This document shows, piece after piece, positions 27,095 through 36,430 of a stretch of DNA of 64,000 nucleotides. Below the pieces are notes generated by a model, which was given only the letters and a program-made list of their open reading frames with translations, did no database searches and was not told where the DNA came from. This DNA is from DASUPK01 sp963815665 (GTDB lineage: Bacteria; Actinomycetota; Thermoleophilia; Solirubrobacterales; 70-9): NCBI GenBank assembly GCA_963815665.1, contig CAWFHN010000023.1, positions 179,435-243,434 of the forward strand, written 5' to 3'. Every line of letters starts with the position of its first letter. The first letter of the stretch is position 1. The position numbers and the translations under genes are program-made.

Positions 27095-27624
27095 TCGCGC
27101 TCCCGGCGCGCGACCGTTGCCGTGCCGATGCCCAGGATCGCCGCGAGCAGCAGGCCCCCGGCGAGCACGAACAGGACGTAGACGAAGTCCTTCGTCCCGT
27201 TGCGGCCGAAGCTGATCACGGGCTGGACGGCGCCGGGAACGCTGGTCGGCGAGACAGCCTCGTAGTCACCGGCCTCCGGGACCCTGAGCTTGGCGATCGA
27301 GCGCCGAACGTAGTCGCCGTCGTTGAACTGGTTGAAGGCATATGGCGTGGAGCCGAGCAGCAGCTGCCCGTTGGTGGTGCGCACCCGCAGCCTCAGATTC
27401 GACGGGACGCTGAGCGGCGAATGCTCGAAGCTGCCCGTTCGCTCCCCGTAGAAGATGATCACGTCCCCCGCCGGCAGGTTCACCGACTCGCGTCCGGGAA
27501 CCGGGACCTGGCCGTAGGCATGGGCGTCGCGGCTGGCCCCAACCGCCTCCACCACCAGGAGCACGACCGCGACGACGATCGTGATGCTCGCGGTGGCCAC
27601 CGCGAGCCTGTACCCCGTCCGCAT
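27091..27624 (-). CDS. Membrane protein with two terminal membrane segments, function unknown
   Basis: A 177-residue protein with an N-terminal membrane helix (about 8-28), a beta-rich extracytoplasmic region of about 115 residues, and a C-terminal membrane helix (about 145-168) followed by RRERD. The middle region resembles a sugar- or carbohydrate-binding-like beta domain in composition only. It is divergent from pyrE, with a 23-bp gap between starts. No family recognised. Confidence 0.65.
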   Translation of the reverse strand: MRTGYRLAVATASITIVVAVVLLVVEAVGASRDAHAYGQVPVPGRESVNLPAGDVIIFYGERTGSFEHSPLSVPSNLRLRVRTTNGQLLLGSTPYAFNQFNDGDYVRRSIAKLRVPEAGDYEAVSPTSVPGAVQPVISFGRNGTKDFVYVLFVLAGGLLLAAILGIGTATVARRERD

Positions 27625-27647
27625 CGGAGGAATCCTAGGATGCCCCG

Positions 27648-28217
27648 ATGCCGGCGGATCTAGAGGGCGCGCACGACACCCTGCTCGCGGAGCTGCGCGA
27701 GCACGCTCTGGTGATCGGTGAGGTCACCCTCTCCAGCGGCCAGACCGCGCAGTACTACGTCGACGCCAAGCGGGCGATCCTGCGACCCCCGGCCTTTCGC
27801 GCCGCCGGCGAGCTGATCGCCGCGGAGGCGGCCGAGCGCGAAGCGACCGCAGTCGGCGGGATGACGATGGGCGCCGACCCGCTCGCCAGCGCCGCCATCG
27901 GCTCGGAGGCCGGCGACGGGCTGATCGCCTTCTTCGTCCGCAAGGAGAAGAAGCAGCACGGCCTGCAGCGCTGGATCGAGGGGCCGGTGCTCGAAGCGGG
28001 CACCCGCTGCCTGGTGGTCGAGGACGTCGTCACCACCGGGGGCTCGACGGTGCGCGCGATCGAGCGCATCCTGGAGGAGGGCCACGAGGTGGCCGGCGTG
28101 GTCTCGGTGGTCGACCGGCTTGCCGGGGGCGGCGAGGCGATCGAGGAGGCGGGCGGAGCGCCCTACCGGCCGCTGGTCACGATCGACGAGCTCTACCCGG
28201 AGCGCCCGGACCGCTGA
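27648..28217 (+). CDS. pyrE: Orotate phosphoribosyltransferase
   Basis: A 189-residue type-I phosphoribosyltransferase that converts orotate and PRPP to orotidine monophosphate in pyrimidine synthesis. The PRPP motif CLVVEDVVTTGGST is complete. The catalytic loop FFVRKEKKQHG and the N-terminal LSSGQTAQYYVDAKRA match OPRT. Length is normal. It stands alone, not linked to other pyrimidine genes in the window. Confidence 0.93.
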   Translation: MPADLEGAHDTLLAELREHALVIGEVTLSSGQTAQYYVDAKRAILRPPAFRAAGELIAAEAAEREATAVGGMTMGADPLASAAIGSEAGDGLIAFFVRKEKKQHGLQRWIEGPVLEAGTRCLVVEDVVTTGGSTVRAIERILEEGHEVAGVVSVVDRLAGGGEAIEEAGGAPYRPLVTIDELYPERPDR

Positions 28218-28270
28218 TTTGTTGCCGATCAGGATCGCTTTCCTGGCGGCTTTGCGAGGATGCCCGGCTC

Positions 28271-30040
28271 ATGTCTGTGCAAGGGCGAGCGCGACCCGTT
28301 TCGGGGAGCATGACTTGGCGGGAGGTGGGGCTCGCCGCGATCGGCGCCGTTCTCCTTGCGCTCGTGATGACCTGGCCGCTGGTCCTGCACCTGGGGAGCA
28401 CGGTGCCGCGCGACATCGGCGACCCGCTGGCCGAGGCCTGGCAGCCGGCCTGGGGCGGCCACGCCCTGCTCCACCAGCCGCTGCATTACTTCGACGCGAA
28501 CCGCTTCTGGCCGCTCAAGGACTCGCTGGCCTTCGGCGACGCCCTGATCGGATACGCGCCGTCGGGGATCATCGGCACCGGCCCCCACGCCGCGATGGTC
28601 CGCTACGACCTGCTGTTCATCTTCGCCTACGCGCTCGCATTCTTTGGCGCGTATCTGCTCGCCCGCGAGCTCGGCCTGGGCCCGGTTGGCGCCGTCATCG
28701 CCGGCGCGGCGTTCGCCTACGCGCCCTACCGGCTGGAGCAGGACGGCCACCTCCAGGTGATCTCGAGCGGCGGCATCCCCCTGGCGGCGGCTTTTGCGTT
28801 ACGGAGCATCCGCCTGAGGCGGCCCTGGTGGCTGTTCGGGGCCTGGCTGGTGGCGGCCTGGCAGGTCTCGATCGGCTGGGTGCTCGGCCTGCCCTTCGCC
28901 TACGGCGTCGCTGGGATCGTCCTGGTCGCGGTGGTCGCGTGGCTGGTCCGCGCCAGGCCGCCCGTCCCGCGCCGGATGGTCGTCGCCGGGGCGGCCGGCG
29001 CCCTCGTCTTCGTCGCGGTCTCCTACTGGATCGCGCACCCGTACCTCTACATCGCCGACAACTTCCCGGCCGCGAAGCGAAGCCCACACGAAGTCGCCGC
29101 CTTCTCCGGTCCCCTCAAGGTCTTCCTCACCGCGCCCGAGGAGAACTGGGTCTGGGGCGCGGCCACGGCGGGCATTCGCGACACCCTCACCACCTGGCAG
29201 GAGAAGGCGCTCTTCCCCGGCGCGGTGATCCTGGTGCTCGCCGTCGTCGGCCTCTGGTCGAGCAGCCTGAGCAAGCGATGGCGCGTCGGGCTGGGGGTCG
29301 CCGTCGTGGCGATCATGGTGCTGGAGCTCGGGTTCCGCGAGTCGGGCGGCCTGCTCTGGCCCTATCGCGTCCTCTACGACGCGCTGCCGGGATGGGACGC
29401 GATCCGGACGCCCGGGCGCCTGGCGACGTTCTCATCGCTGGGGCTTGCCCTGCTTGCGGCGGCCGGCGCCGAGGCCGCGATCCGGGCGGCCGGACGAAAG
29501 CGATGGCCCGCCTGGTCCGCGATCGCCATCGCCGGCGTGCTGGCCCTCGCGATCGTCAGCGAGGGCCGCAGTCTGCCGTTTGATCCCTTCGACAACCAGG
29601 CGGAGCCGGAGGTGCCACCCGCACTCGCCTCCACCGCAGACATCCCGCAACCGCAGCTGCACCTGCCGGCGCTCACCGCCAAGGAGAACCGCGCGTATCA
29701 GCTGGAGTCCGCCCAGGGCTTTCCCGACATCGTCAACGGCAGAGCCAGCACCAATCCCGCCGTGGTGCTGAACCTGGTCCGCGACATGGCCAACTTCCCC
29801 GACGCCGCGACGGTCCGCGAGCTGCAGACCTACGGCGTGCGCACCGTGGTCCTTCACCCCGGGTTGACGAACGGGACGCCCCAGGCGCGCGCCGTGCGTA
29901 GGCCCATCGCCGGGCTCGCGCTGAGGCGCTACCGGCTGGCGGATCGCCCCGGGCTGGTCTTCTACGAGGTGGGCTCGTCGAACGCCGGTACCGGCCCGAG
30001 CGCCGGCTCTCGCACCGGAGGCACCTCGGGGCCGGACTGA
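28271..30040 (+). CDS. Large polytopic membrane protein, probable GT-C glycosyltransferase relative
   Basis: A 589-residue protein with roughly eleven membrane segments in the first 430 residues, then a soluble C-terminal part of about 150 residues. The first extracytoplasmic loop contains DIGDPLAEAWQPAW, an acidic motif of the type seen in GT-C enzymes that use lipid-linked sugars. There is no closer assignment. An alternative start at 28310 is possible. The last 79 bp overlap the end of the convergent membrane protein. Nearby GT2, methyltransferase and acyltransferase genes suggest a role in surface polysaccharide. Confidence 0.72.
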   Translation: MSVQGRARPVSGSMTWREVGLAAIGAVLLALVMTWPLVLHLGSTVPRDIGDPLAEAWQPAWGGHALLHQPLHYFDANRFWPLKDSLAFGDALIGYAPSGIIGTGPHAAMVRYDLLFIFAYALAFFGAYLLARELGLGPVGAVIAGAAFAYAPYRLEQDGHLQVISSGGIPLAAAFALRSIRLRRPWWLFGAWLVAAWQVSIGWVLGLPFAYGVAGIVLVAVVAWLVRARPPVPRRMVVAGAAGALVFVAVSYWIAHPYLYIADNFPAAKRSPHEVAAFSGPLKVFLTAPEENWVWGAATAGIRDTLTTWQEKALFPGAVILVLAVVGLWSSSLSKRWRVGLGVAVVAIMVLELGFRESGGLLWPYRVLYDALPGWDAIRTPGRLATFSSLGLALLAAAGAEAAIRAAGRKRWPAWSAIAIAGVLALAIVSEGRSLPFDPFDNQAEPEVPPALASTADIPQPQLHLPALTAKENRAYQLESAQGFPDIVNGRASTNPAVVLNLVRDMANFPDAATVRELQTYGVRTVVLHPGLTNGTPQARAVRRPIAGLALRRYRLADRPGLVFYEVGSSNAGTGPSAGSRTGGTSGPD

Positions 30041-31779
30041 GCGCGTCGCTCGCGGAGCCGGATCACGCTCAGGGTCGCGAGGGATAGCAGCAGCGCCGAG
30101 GCGACCAGCCAGAGCGCCGACATGTTGCCCCGCGAGAGCGGGCTGATGTCGTCGCCGGCGATCCCGGGGCCGACCGCCGAGACGCATGCCCAGGTCAGAA
30201 GGGCGGGCACCGCGAAGCGGAAGTCGGTCAGTGACGTCGATGGAGTGGCCCGGACCGCGAGCACGACCGCGGTCAGCACCGCCGCCAGCAAAGGGGCGAC
30301 CGCGAGCCACGCGTTCGTGACGCCGAACGCCGTCAGCACGGTGTGCTCGAGCTTGCCCTCCGCCAGCCAGTCCGCCCAGGTCCCGGTTCCCTGCTTTCCG
30401 AGCAGCGGGTAGGTCAGGGTCCCGATCAACATCAGCAGCCCCGACGGGATCGCGAACCCAAGTGTGAGGGCGGGAAGTCGCTTGTAGGCGTAGGGCAGCC
30501 CGAGCGCGACGAAGGGCAGGGCGGGGATCAGGAAGCGCGGGCCCGGGGTGCCGCCTCCGAACGGCAGCCAGTAGCCGCTGTTGTAGATGAAGTAGGCGGC
30601 GGCGATGGCGAGGATCGTGTTCGCCTCGGCCCGGTGCCCGTCGCGGCGCATCATGAACACGCCGACGACGCACATGACGAGGATCGGGGTGAGGACGAGC
30701 AGGCCCCGACCCGCGAGCAGCAGGCTGACGGCGCTGTCGAAGCGCGGCGCCGTGATCCCGAAGAAGCCGTGGCTGTTGAGGCCGAGCACGTCGTGGCCGC
30801 TCGCCCCGGGGAAGGCGACGGCGTCCCCGTAGGCCAGCTTGAGCGGGTTGCCGAAGGCCCAGAGGTTGAAGGCGAGCATCGGCAGCGCCCCGAGCACGGT
30901 GCCGCCCGCATACGCGGTTGCGCGCTTGATGCGAGGGCGCGCGCCAGCGCGACCCGTCTCATGTTGGTTCCTGCGGGAGAGCGCGTAGCCGAACAGCACC
31001 ACCCCGACCAGACCGGTTTGGAACTCGAAGGTCACCGCGAGCCCCGCGAGCAGGCCCGCGCCCGCCACCGTCCGGAGGCTCGGAGGCCCGTCCCTCTCCT
31101 TCATCAGCAGGCAGAAGGCCGCGAAGCCGATGCCGGCCGAGATCACGTGGGAGAAGAACTCGGCGGCGAAGGTCATCACCACCGTCGCCAGGCCGAATGT
31201 GATCGCCGCCGCGGTGCCGTAGCCGGGCAGGAAGCGGTCGGCGGCCCAGCGCACCCCGAGCAGCAGCAGGATCCCGGGGATCACCGCCGCCAGCAGCGTG
31301 AGCGCCCAGACGATCGGCGTCGACTCCTCGACCGCGTGCTGGACCCGGATGCCGCGCTCCACGTTGTAGCCGAAGTTCTCCAGCGGGATGACGCTACGCG
31401 GGTACCACTTCGGGTGGGCGGTCTGCCGCTCGTTGTTCACGGCGGCCCGGGCCAGCTTGTCCCCGCCGAGGCTCTCGATGGCCTTGTACAGGGGGGTGGT
31501 GAGGGCGGCGACGCCGGGGCTCTTGACGGAATAGAAGTGCCCGTCGACCCAGGCCTTGTCGTTCGTGTCCCAATGCCACTGGTCGATCTGGGTTTGGCCC
31601 TTGGAGAATGCCTGAACCTGGTCGAAGTGGCCCATCTGGGCCCATCCCTGCTGGTGCATGACGAGGCCCCAGGCGAGCCCGAGCGCGACCACGGCGGCGA
31701 CGCCCGGGCGCGTCCGGATAGACGCGAGGGTCCTCCGCAATGGGGAACCCGTTTCACGTGCCTGTTGGATGCGCCTCAT
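29962..31779 (-). CDS. Large polytopic membrane protein, possible GT-C family glycosyltransferase
   Basis: A 605-residue protein with about twelve membrane segments. One helix near residues 24-40 is followed by a long extracytoplasmic loop with GHFYSVKSPGVAALTTPLY and then clustered hydrophobic helices. I chose the ATG at 31779 because it overlaps the methyltransferase stop as ATGA; a GTG-like start 13 codons upstream lies inside that gene. It is third in an overlapping operon with GT2 and methyltransferase genes, which suggests lipid-linked sugar processing. The reaction is unknown. Confidence 0.72.
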   Translation of the reverse strand: MRRIQQARETGSPLRRTLASIRTRPGVAAVVALGLAWGLVMHQQGWAQMGHFDQVQAFSKGQTQIDQWHWDTNDKAWVDGHFYSVKSPGVAALTTPLYKAIESLGGDKLARAAVNNERQTAHPKWYPRSVIPLENFGYNVERGIRVQHAVEESTPIVWALTLLAAVIPGILLLLGVRWAADRFLPGYGTAAAITFGLATVVMTFAAEFFSHVISAGIGFAAFCLLMKERDGPPSLRTVAGAGLLAGLAVTFEFQTGLVGVVLFGYALSRRNQHETGRAGARPRIKRATAYAGGTVLGALPMLAFNLWAFGNPLKLAYGDAVAFPGASGHDVLGLNSHGFFGITAPRFDSAVSLLLAGRGLLVLTPILVMCVVGVFMMRRDGHRAEANTILAIAAAYFIYNSGYWLPFGGGTPGPRFLIPALPFVALGLPYAYKRLPALTLGFAIPSGLLMLIGTLTYPLLGKQGTGTWADWLAEGKLEHTVLTAFGVTNAWLAVAPLLAAVLTAVVLAVRATPSTSLTDFRFAVPALLTWACVSAVGPGIAGDDISPLSRGNMSALWLVASALLLSLATLSVIRLRERRAQSGPEVPPVREPALGPVPAFDEPTS

Positions 31780-32393
31780 GAGGGCGGCGATTGTACGCGG
31801 CAGAGGACCATGGTCCACGGGGTCGGACTTCTCACCTCGACTACCTCGAAACGGCGGGTGAGAAACCGCACGAACTCCCGCTTGGACCAGTGGTTCAGGT
31901 GCCCTGGAGTGTTTCCCAGGTCCCCGACGTAGCAGAGCCGAGCCAGGTTGAGGGCCCGCCAGAGCGGCTCTCGGGGAACGCTGGCGATCAGCCAGGGACC
32001 GGCGAGCGCGGCGAGCACGTCGAGCGCCGCCTCGGGGTCGGCGAGATGCTCGAGCACTTCGCAGCAGAGGATCAGCTCGGCGGCGTGCGCGGCCGAGTCA
32101 AGGTCCTCTACCGCGGTCGCCTCGAAGTCGATCTCGACGCCCGCCGCGGTCGCCCGCCGGCTCGCCTCGTCGAGCACCCGCGGGAAGACGTCGGTGGCGT
32201 GCATGCGGATCCCCCGCCGCGCGAGGCGGATTGCGAGCTCTCCCTCCCCGCAGCCGACTTCGTGGGCCTCGGTGGCCCCTGTCAGCTCGACCAGCTCGTC
32301 GAGCCGGGTCATGAAGCCCGCCATCAGCCGCCGTGCGACCGGATTCGAGGTGCCGTACTTGTCGTAGACGTTTCCGCCGGGCTCGGCGGTCAC
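31776..32393 (-). CDS. SAM-dependent methyltransferase (class I)
   Basis: A 205-residue Rossmann-fold methyltransferase. Motif I reads AHEVGCGEGELAIRLA, the acidic residue binding ribose lies in MHATDVFP, and the post-motif ILCCEVLEHLADPEAAL is typical of small-molecule methyltransferases. Start and stop both overlap neighbours by 4 bp, so it is translationally coupled between the GT2 and GT-C-like genes. Probably methylates a sugar or lipid intermediate of a surface polymer, which is inference. Confidence 0.88.
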   Translation of the reverse strand: MTAEPGGNVYDKYGTSNPVARRLMAGFMTRLDELVELTGATEAHEVGCGEGELAIRLARRGIRMHATDVFPRVLDEASRRATAAGVEIDFEATAVEDLDSAAHAAELILCCEVLEHLADPEAALDVLAALAGPWLIASVPREPLWRALNLARLCYVGDLGNTPGHLNHWSKREFVRFLTRRFEVVEVRSPTPWTMVLCRVQSPPS

Positions 32394-33421
32394 CGGGCGA
32401 GGGGGGTTTCGATCGTCGCGATGGTGAGCGGCCGGGCCGTGTCTCGATCCCCGCGCTCGTAATTGGAGGGCTCCACGCCCGCCTCCAGCTCCAGGCGCCT
32501 GACCCTCTCATAGACGCGCTGCGCGATCGCCCGCTGGCCCGCGAGCGCGTCGCCGATGATCCCCAGGGCGAACATCTGAACCGCCGCCAGCATCAACACG
32601 GCGCCGAGGATCAGGGACTGGATGTGTCCGCTGCGGTCGCCGTTGACGATCCAGTCGAAGAGGAAGGGCGACCAGGCGGCGAGCGCGAGCACGCTGAAGA
32701 CGACGGCGAGCATCATGAACACCCGCAGCGGCTCGTACAGCGTGTAGGCGCGGAAGATCGCGTAGGCGTTGCGGCGGACGTAGGCCGAGGTCGAGCCGAA
32801 GAGGCGGGAGTCGCGCTCTGTCGGGTTGGGCGAGATCGCGACGTCCTCGATCGCCACCGACATCTTGCCTGCCTGGATCAGGCTCTCGAGCGTGTACGTG
32901 TAGCGCGACACGACGATCAGCTGCAGGGCCGCCTCCCGGTTGTAGGCGCGGAAGCCGGAGGTTGTGTCGAGCACCTTGGTCCCGGACGCCTGGCGCACCA
33001 CCCAGCTCCCGGTTCGCTGCAGCAGCTTCTTCGTGAAGGAGAAGTGCTCGACGTCCTGCACCTGGCGGTCGCCGACGACCATGTCGGCCCGGTGGGTGAG
33101 GATCGGCTCGACGAGCCGGGGGATGTCGGAGGCGCTGTACTGGCCGTCGGCGTCGGTGTTGACGATCGCGTCGGCGCCGAGCTTGAGCGCGGCGTCGAGG
33201 CCGGCCTGGAAGGCGGTCGCCAGCCCCCTGTTGCTGGTCAGTCGGACCAGGTGGTCGACCCCGTGGCGCCTGGCGACCTCGACGGTCCGGTCGGTGGAGC
33301 CGTCGTCGATGACGAGCCACTCCACCTGGTCGAAGCCCGCCACCTCCCGGGGGAGCTCCGAGAGCACCTGCGGCAGCGACTCCTCCTCGTTCAGGCAGGG
33401 GATCTGGATGACCAGCTTCAT
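32390..33421 (-). CDS. Family 2 glycosyltransferase (polyprenyl-phosphate sugar transferase type)
   Basis: A 343-residue membrane-bound GT2 enzyme. The N-terminal catalytic domain has IPCLNEEESLPQVL, LVIDDGSTDRTVEVA and the metal-binding DADGQYSASDIPRL. Two C-terminal membrane helices (about residues 235-255 and 275-300) match the dolichol/undecaprenyl-phosphate mannose synthase group. The ATG at 33421 begins the domain; the longer open frame upstream is antisense to the GH5 gene. First gene of the three-gene operon, divergent from the GH5 gene. Confidence 0.9.
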   Translation of the reverse strand: MKLVIQIPCLNEEESLPQVLSELPREVAGFDQVEWLVIDDGSTDRTVEVARRHGVDHLVRLTSNRGLATAFQAGLDAALKLGADAIVNTDADGQYSASDIPRLVEPILTHRADMVVGDRQVQDVEHFSFTKKLLQRTGSWVVRQASGTKVLDTTSGFRAYNREAALQLIVVSRYTYTLESLIQAGKMSVAIEDVAISPNPTERDSRLFGSTSAYVRRNAYAIFRAYTLYEPLRVFMMLAVVFSVLALAAWSPFLFDWIVNGDRSGHIQSLILGAVLMLAAVQMFALGIIGDALAGQRAIAQRVYERVRRLELEAGVEPSNYERGDRDTARPLTIATIETPLAR

Positions 33422-33448
33422 CGCGGTGATCGTAGGGTTTGTTCGGAG

Positions 33449-34525
33449 ATGAGGTGGTTTCTCCGCATCGTCGCGCTCGCGCTCTGCCTGGGTGCCGTTT
33501 CGTCGCCCGCGGGCGCCTCCGCGCTCGGGCTCACCGTGTCCGGAAACCACGTCGCCGACGAGTCGGGGAGGACGATCCGGCTTCTCGGCGTCAGCCGCAG
33601 CGGCTCGGAGTACGCGTGCGCCGAGGGGTACGGGTTCTTCGACGGCCCGACCGGCGCCCGCAGCATCCGCGCGATGAAGAGGTGGGGGATCAACGCGGTC
33701 CGCCTGCCGCTCAACCCCGACTGCTGGCTCGGGACCGACGGCGTCAAGCCCGCCCTCGGCGGCCAGCCCTACCGGGACGCCATCGACGCCTTCGTTTCCC
33801 GCCTGAACCGGGCGGGCCTCTACGTCGTGATCGACGAGCACGTCGCCGCGCCCGCCGGGCGCCTGGCGCTGGGGATCATCCCGATGCCCGACGCGGAATC
33901 CTCACCCGCGTTCTGGAGCTCCGTGGCGGCGCACTTCGCCTCCAATCACTCCCTCGTCTTCGACCTCTACAACGAGCCCCACGACATCGGCTGGGACTGC
34001 TGGCTCGCGGGCTGCGAGGTCCCGGCGGGCGGCCGGTTCTCCGAGCGCCACCCCGCCTACCTGGCCACCGGGATGCAGCGGCTGGTGGACGCGGTTCGCT
34101 CGACGGGGGCGACACAGCCGCTGATGCTCGGCGGACGCGACTACGCCCGCGATTTGTCCGGTTGGCTCGCGCACGAGCCCGTCGACCCGCTCGGCCAGCT
34201 GGTCGCGTCTGAGCACAACTACGGCCACCACCTCGCGCCCTGCCTCCGTGGCTGTAAGGCGGCGATTGCGACGACGGCCGCCTCCGTCCCGGTGGTGGTC
34301 GGCGAGCTCGGCCAGACCGACTGCCGCCACGACTACATCGACAGGTGGATGCGCTGGGCCGATCGCCACGGGATCTCCTACTTCGGCTGGGCCTGGGACA
34401 CCAAGGGCGGCTGGACCTGCCACGCCGGCCCGAGCCTGATCCAGAATTACCGCGGCAAGCCCACGGGATTCGGGATCGGGTTCCGCAATCACCTGCTGAA
34501 GCTGAGACGGCATGCTCGAGGTTGA
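33449..34525 (+). CDS. Secreted GH5-type glycoside hydrolase
   Basis: A 358-residue exported hydrolase with a signal peptide (about residues 1-24). The (beta/alpha)8 fold shows the GH5 residues: RLPLNPDCW near the first His-Arg region, acid/base Glu in DLYNEPHD, and nucleophile Glu in VVVGELGQTD, then FGWAWDTKGG with the conserved aromatic. It is likely a cellulase, mannanase or other beta-glycanase. It is divergent from the GT2 gene (27-bp gap) and overlaps the next hydrolase by 14 bp. Confidence 0.9.
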   Translation: MRWFLRIVALALCLGAVSSPAGASALGLTVSGNHVADESGRTIRLLGVSRSGSEYACAEGYGFFDGPTGARSIRAMKRWGINAVRLPLNPDCWLGTDGVKPALGGQPYRDAIDAFVSRLNRAGLYVVIDEHVAAPAGRLALGIIPMPDAESSPAFWSSVAAHFASNHSLVFDLYNEPHDIGWDCWLAGCEVPAGGRFSERHPAYLATGMQRLVDAVRSTGATQPLMLGGRDYARDLSGWLAHEPVDPLGQLVASEHNYGHHLAPCLRGCKAAIATTAASVPVVVGELGQTDCRHDYIDRWMRWADRHGISYFGWAWDTKGGWTCHAGPSLIQNYRGKPTGFGIGFRNHLLKLRRHARG

Positions 34526-35273
34526 GCGGCTCGGGGAGGGCCCGCCGGTCCTCTTCGTCCACGGTGACATCGTCGGAGCGCCCACCACCTGGCGCAAGCA
34601 GCGTGAGCTCGCCGAGCGCTGGAGCCTGATCATTCCCAGCCGGCCCGGCTTCGGGGAGAGCACGCCGCTGGAGCGCAACGACTTCGAGGTGGAGGCGCCG
34701 ATGTTCGCCGAGCTCCTCGGCGATGGCGCGCACCTGGTCGGCCACTCCTATGGGGCCGTGATCGCCCTGCTCGCCGCGGCGCAGCGGCCCGAGGCCGTCC
34801 GCTCGCTGACCGTCTCGGAGCCCGGCTCGCTTCGGGTCGCAGCGGGCACGCCGGTGGTCGACGAGATGATCGCCAACGGCGAGCGCCTCTTCGGCCAGGC
34901 GTCCGAGATCCCATCCGAGGACTTCCTGCGGCTCTTCCGCGGCGGCGCCGGCTCCGCATACGAGACACCAGAGGTTTTGTCTGATCAGCTCCTCCATGGT
35001 GTCGAGCTGCTCAAGCGGGAGCGGCCCTCTTGGGAGGCCGAGATCCCGCTCGAGCGGCTGGCGGCGGCCGGCTTCCCGGTGCTGGTGGTCTCCGGCGATC
35101 ACTCGCCCGCCTTCGAGGCGGTCTGCGATGCGCTGGCGGGCGCCCTATCGGCGGACCGCGCCGTGATACCGGGCCGCGGTCACACAGTCCCCTCGACGGG
35201 GGCGCCCTACAACGGGCGACTCGAGTCGTTTCTCACCGCCGCCGAGCGTGCCTGGCCTACGCCTGGCCATTAG
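34512..35273 (+). CDS. Alpha/beta-hydrolase
   Basis: A 253-residue hydrolase with the nucleophile elbow GHSYG, the oxyanion region VLFVHGDI, the acid residue in VSGDHSPA and the histidine in GRGHTVP, so the triad is intact. There is no signal peptide. Substrate is unknown; esters, lactones or epoxides are possible. It overlaps the end of the GH5 gene and is probably co-transcribed. Confidence 0.88.
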   Translation: MLEVERLGEGPPVLFVHGDIVGAPTTWRKQRELAERWSLIIPSRPGFGESTPLERNDFEVEAPMFAELLGDGAHLVGHSYGAVIALLAAAQRPEAVRSLTVSEPGSLRVAAGTPVVDEMIANGERLFGQASEIPSEDFLRLFRGGAGSAYETPEVLSDQLLHGVELLKRERPSWEAEIPLERLAAAGFPVLVVSGDHSPAFEAVCDALAGALSADRAVIPGRGHTVPSTGAPYNGRLESFLTAAERAWPTPGH

Positions 35274-35386
35274 TCCGGAATGGACAATCTGCGCGATTTC
35301 TATGGATGTTTTGGGTGGTACCGCGGGCTAGGGTCAGCCGTCCGGGTTGTCTCGACTAGAGCTCCGGTCGGCCCCCGCACCTGCCG

Positions 35387-36415
35387 ATGGCAGTACCGAT
35401 GCGCTACAGCTCCAGGCAACGCAGGCGAGCTCTCCGCTTCGCCGTCGTGGGCAACGTAATCCCCGTCGCGGTGGCGACCGCAACGGACTTCGGCTCGCAC
35501 CACACGATCTTCTTCATCGGCGCGATCGGGGCGTGTGCGGCGCCGATCGTGGTGACCCTGATGACGCGCCGCCACCCGGTCCCCTTCTACGCGGCCGCCT
35601 ACGGCGGGATCCTGGCGCTGACCATGCTCCAGGCCTACTCCGGCGGCGCGGCCTCCGGCTACGCGGTGCTGATGATGATGGCGATGATCTGGTTCGGCGT
35701 GCAGGCGACCGACCGGGAGCTCGTTGGCGCAATGGGCGTCCTGGCGGCCTGCTCGTTCCTGCCGATGCTGATCTTTGGACCCCCCGCGTACCCGGTCGAA
35801 TGGGGCCATGCCACCCTGCTCCTGCTGATCGGATTCAGCGTCGCGTTCTCCCTGCGGGCGGTCAGCCGCGAGACCCAGACCCTCAACGCCCGCCTGCTCA
35901 AGGAGGCGACGGTCGACGACCTCACCGGCCTGCTCAATCGCCGGGGATGGCGAACGGCCGTGGAGCGGGAGCTCTCCCGCGCAACTCGCGAGGAGACCTC
36001 GGTCGGCCTCCTCCTGCTCGACCTCGACAGCCTCAAGGAGATCAACGACACCCGCGGACACGACGAGGGAGACAGGGTGCTGGTCGAGACCGCCGACCGG
36101 ATGCGCTCGGAGCTCCGCGCCGGAGACATACTGGCCAGGCTGGGCGGTGACGAATTCGGTGCGCTCCTGATGGACACCGCGGACGGCCAGGCCATGGCGG
36201 CGGTCGAGCGCCTCGTCCAGGTGACCCCGGACCTGGGGAGCTTCTCCGCCGGAGTCGCGGCCTGGGACGGCGAGGAGCCCCTGGACGAGCTGCTTCGGAG
36301 GGCCGATGTCGCGCTCTACACGGCCAAGACGGACGGCGGCACCAGGGTCGAGGTCGCGCCGCCCACGCTCGAGCCGGCCGAGGCCTTCCCGGAGGCCGAG
36401 CCCGCCGGCGACTAG
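35387..36415 (+). CDS. Membrane diguanylate cyclase (GGDEF)
   Basis: A 342-residue protein that makes cyclic di-GMP from two GTP. The N-terminal 165 residues form about five or six membrane helices. The GGDEF domain (about 175-335) begins VDDLTGLLNRRGW and has the active-site motif LGGDEF. An inhibitory I-site RAGD stands five residues upstream of GGDEF, so product feedback inhibition is expected. No other sensory domain is visible, so the membrane part may sense the signal. Confidence 0.92.
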   Translation: MAVPMRYSSRQRRRALRFAVVGNVIPVAVATATDFGSHHTIFFIGAIGACAAPIVVTLMTRRHPVPFYAAAYGGILALTMLQAYSGGAASGYAVLMMMAMIWFGVQATDRELVGAMGVLAACSFLPMLIFGPPAYPVEWGHATLLLLIGFSVAFSLRAVSRETQTLNARLLKEATVDDLTGLLNRRGWRTAVERELSRATREETSVGLLLLDLDSLKEINDTRGHDEGDRVLVETADRMRSELRAGDILARLGGDEFGALLMDTADGQAMAAVERLVQVTPDLGSFSAGVAAWDGEEPLDELLRRADVALYTAKTDGGTRVEVAPPTLEPAEAFPEAEPAGD

Positions 36416-36430
36416 CGCCCTGGTCCGCTC

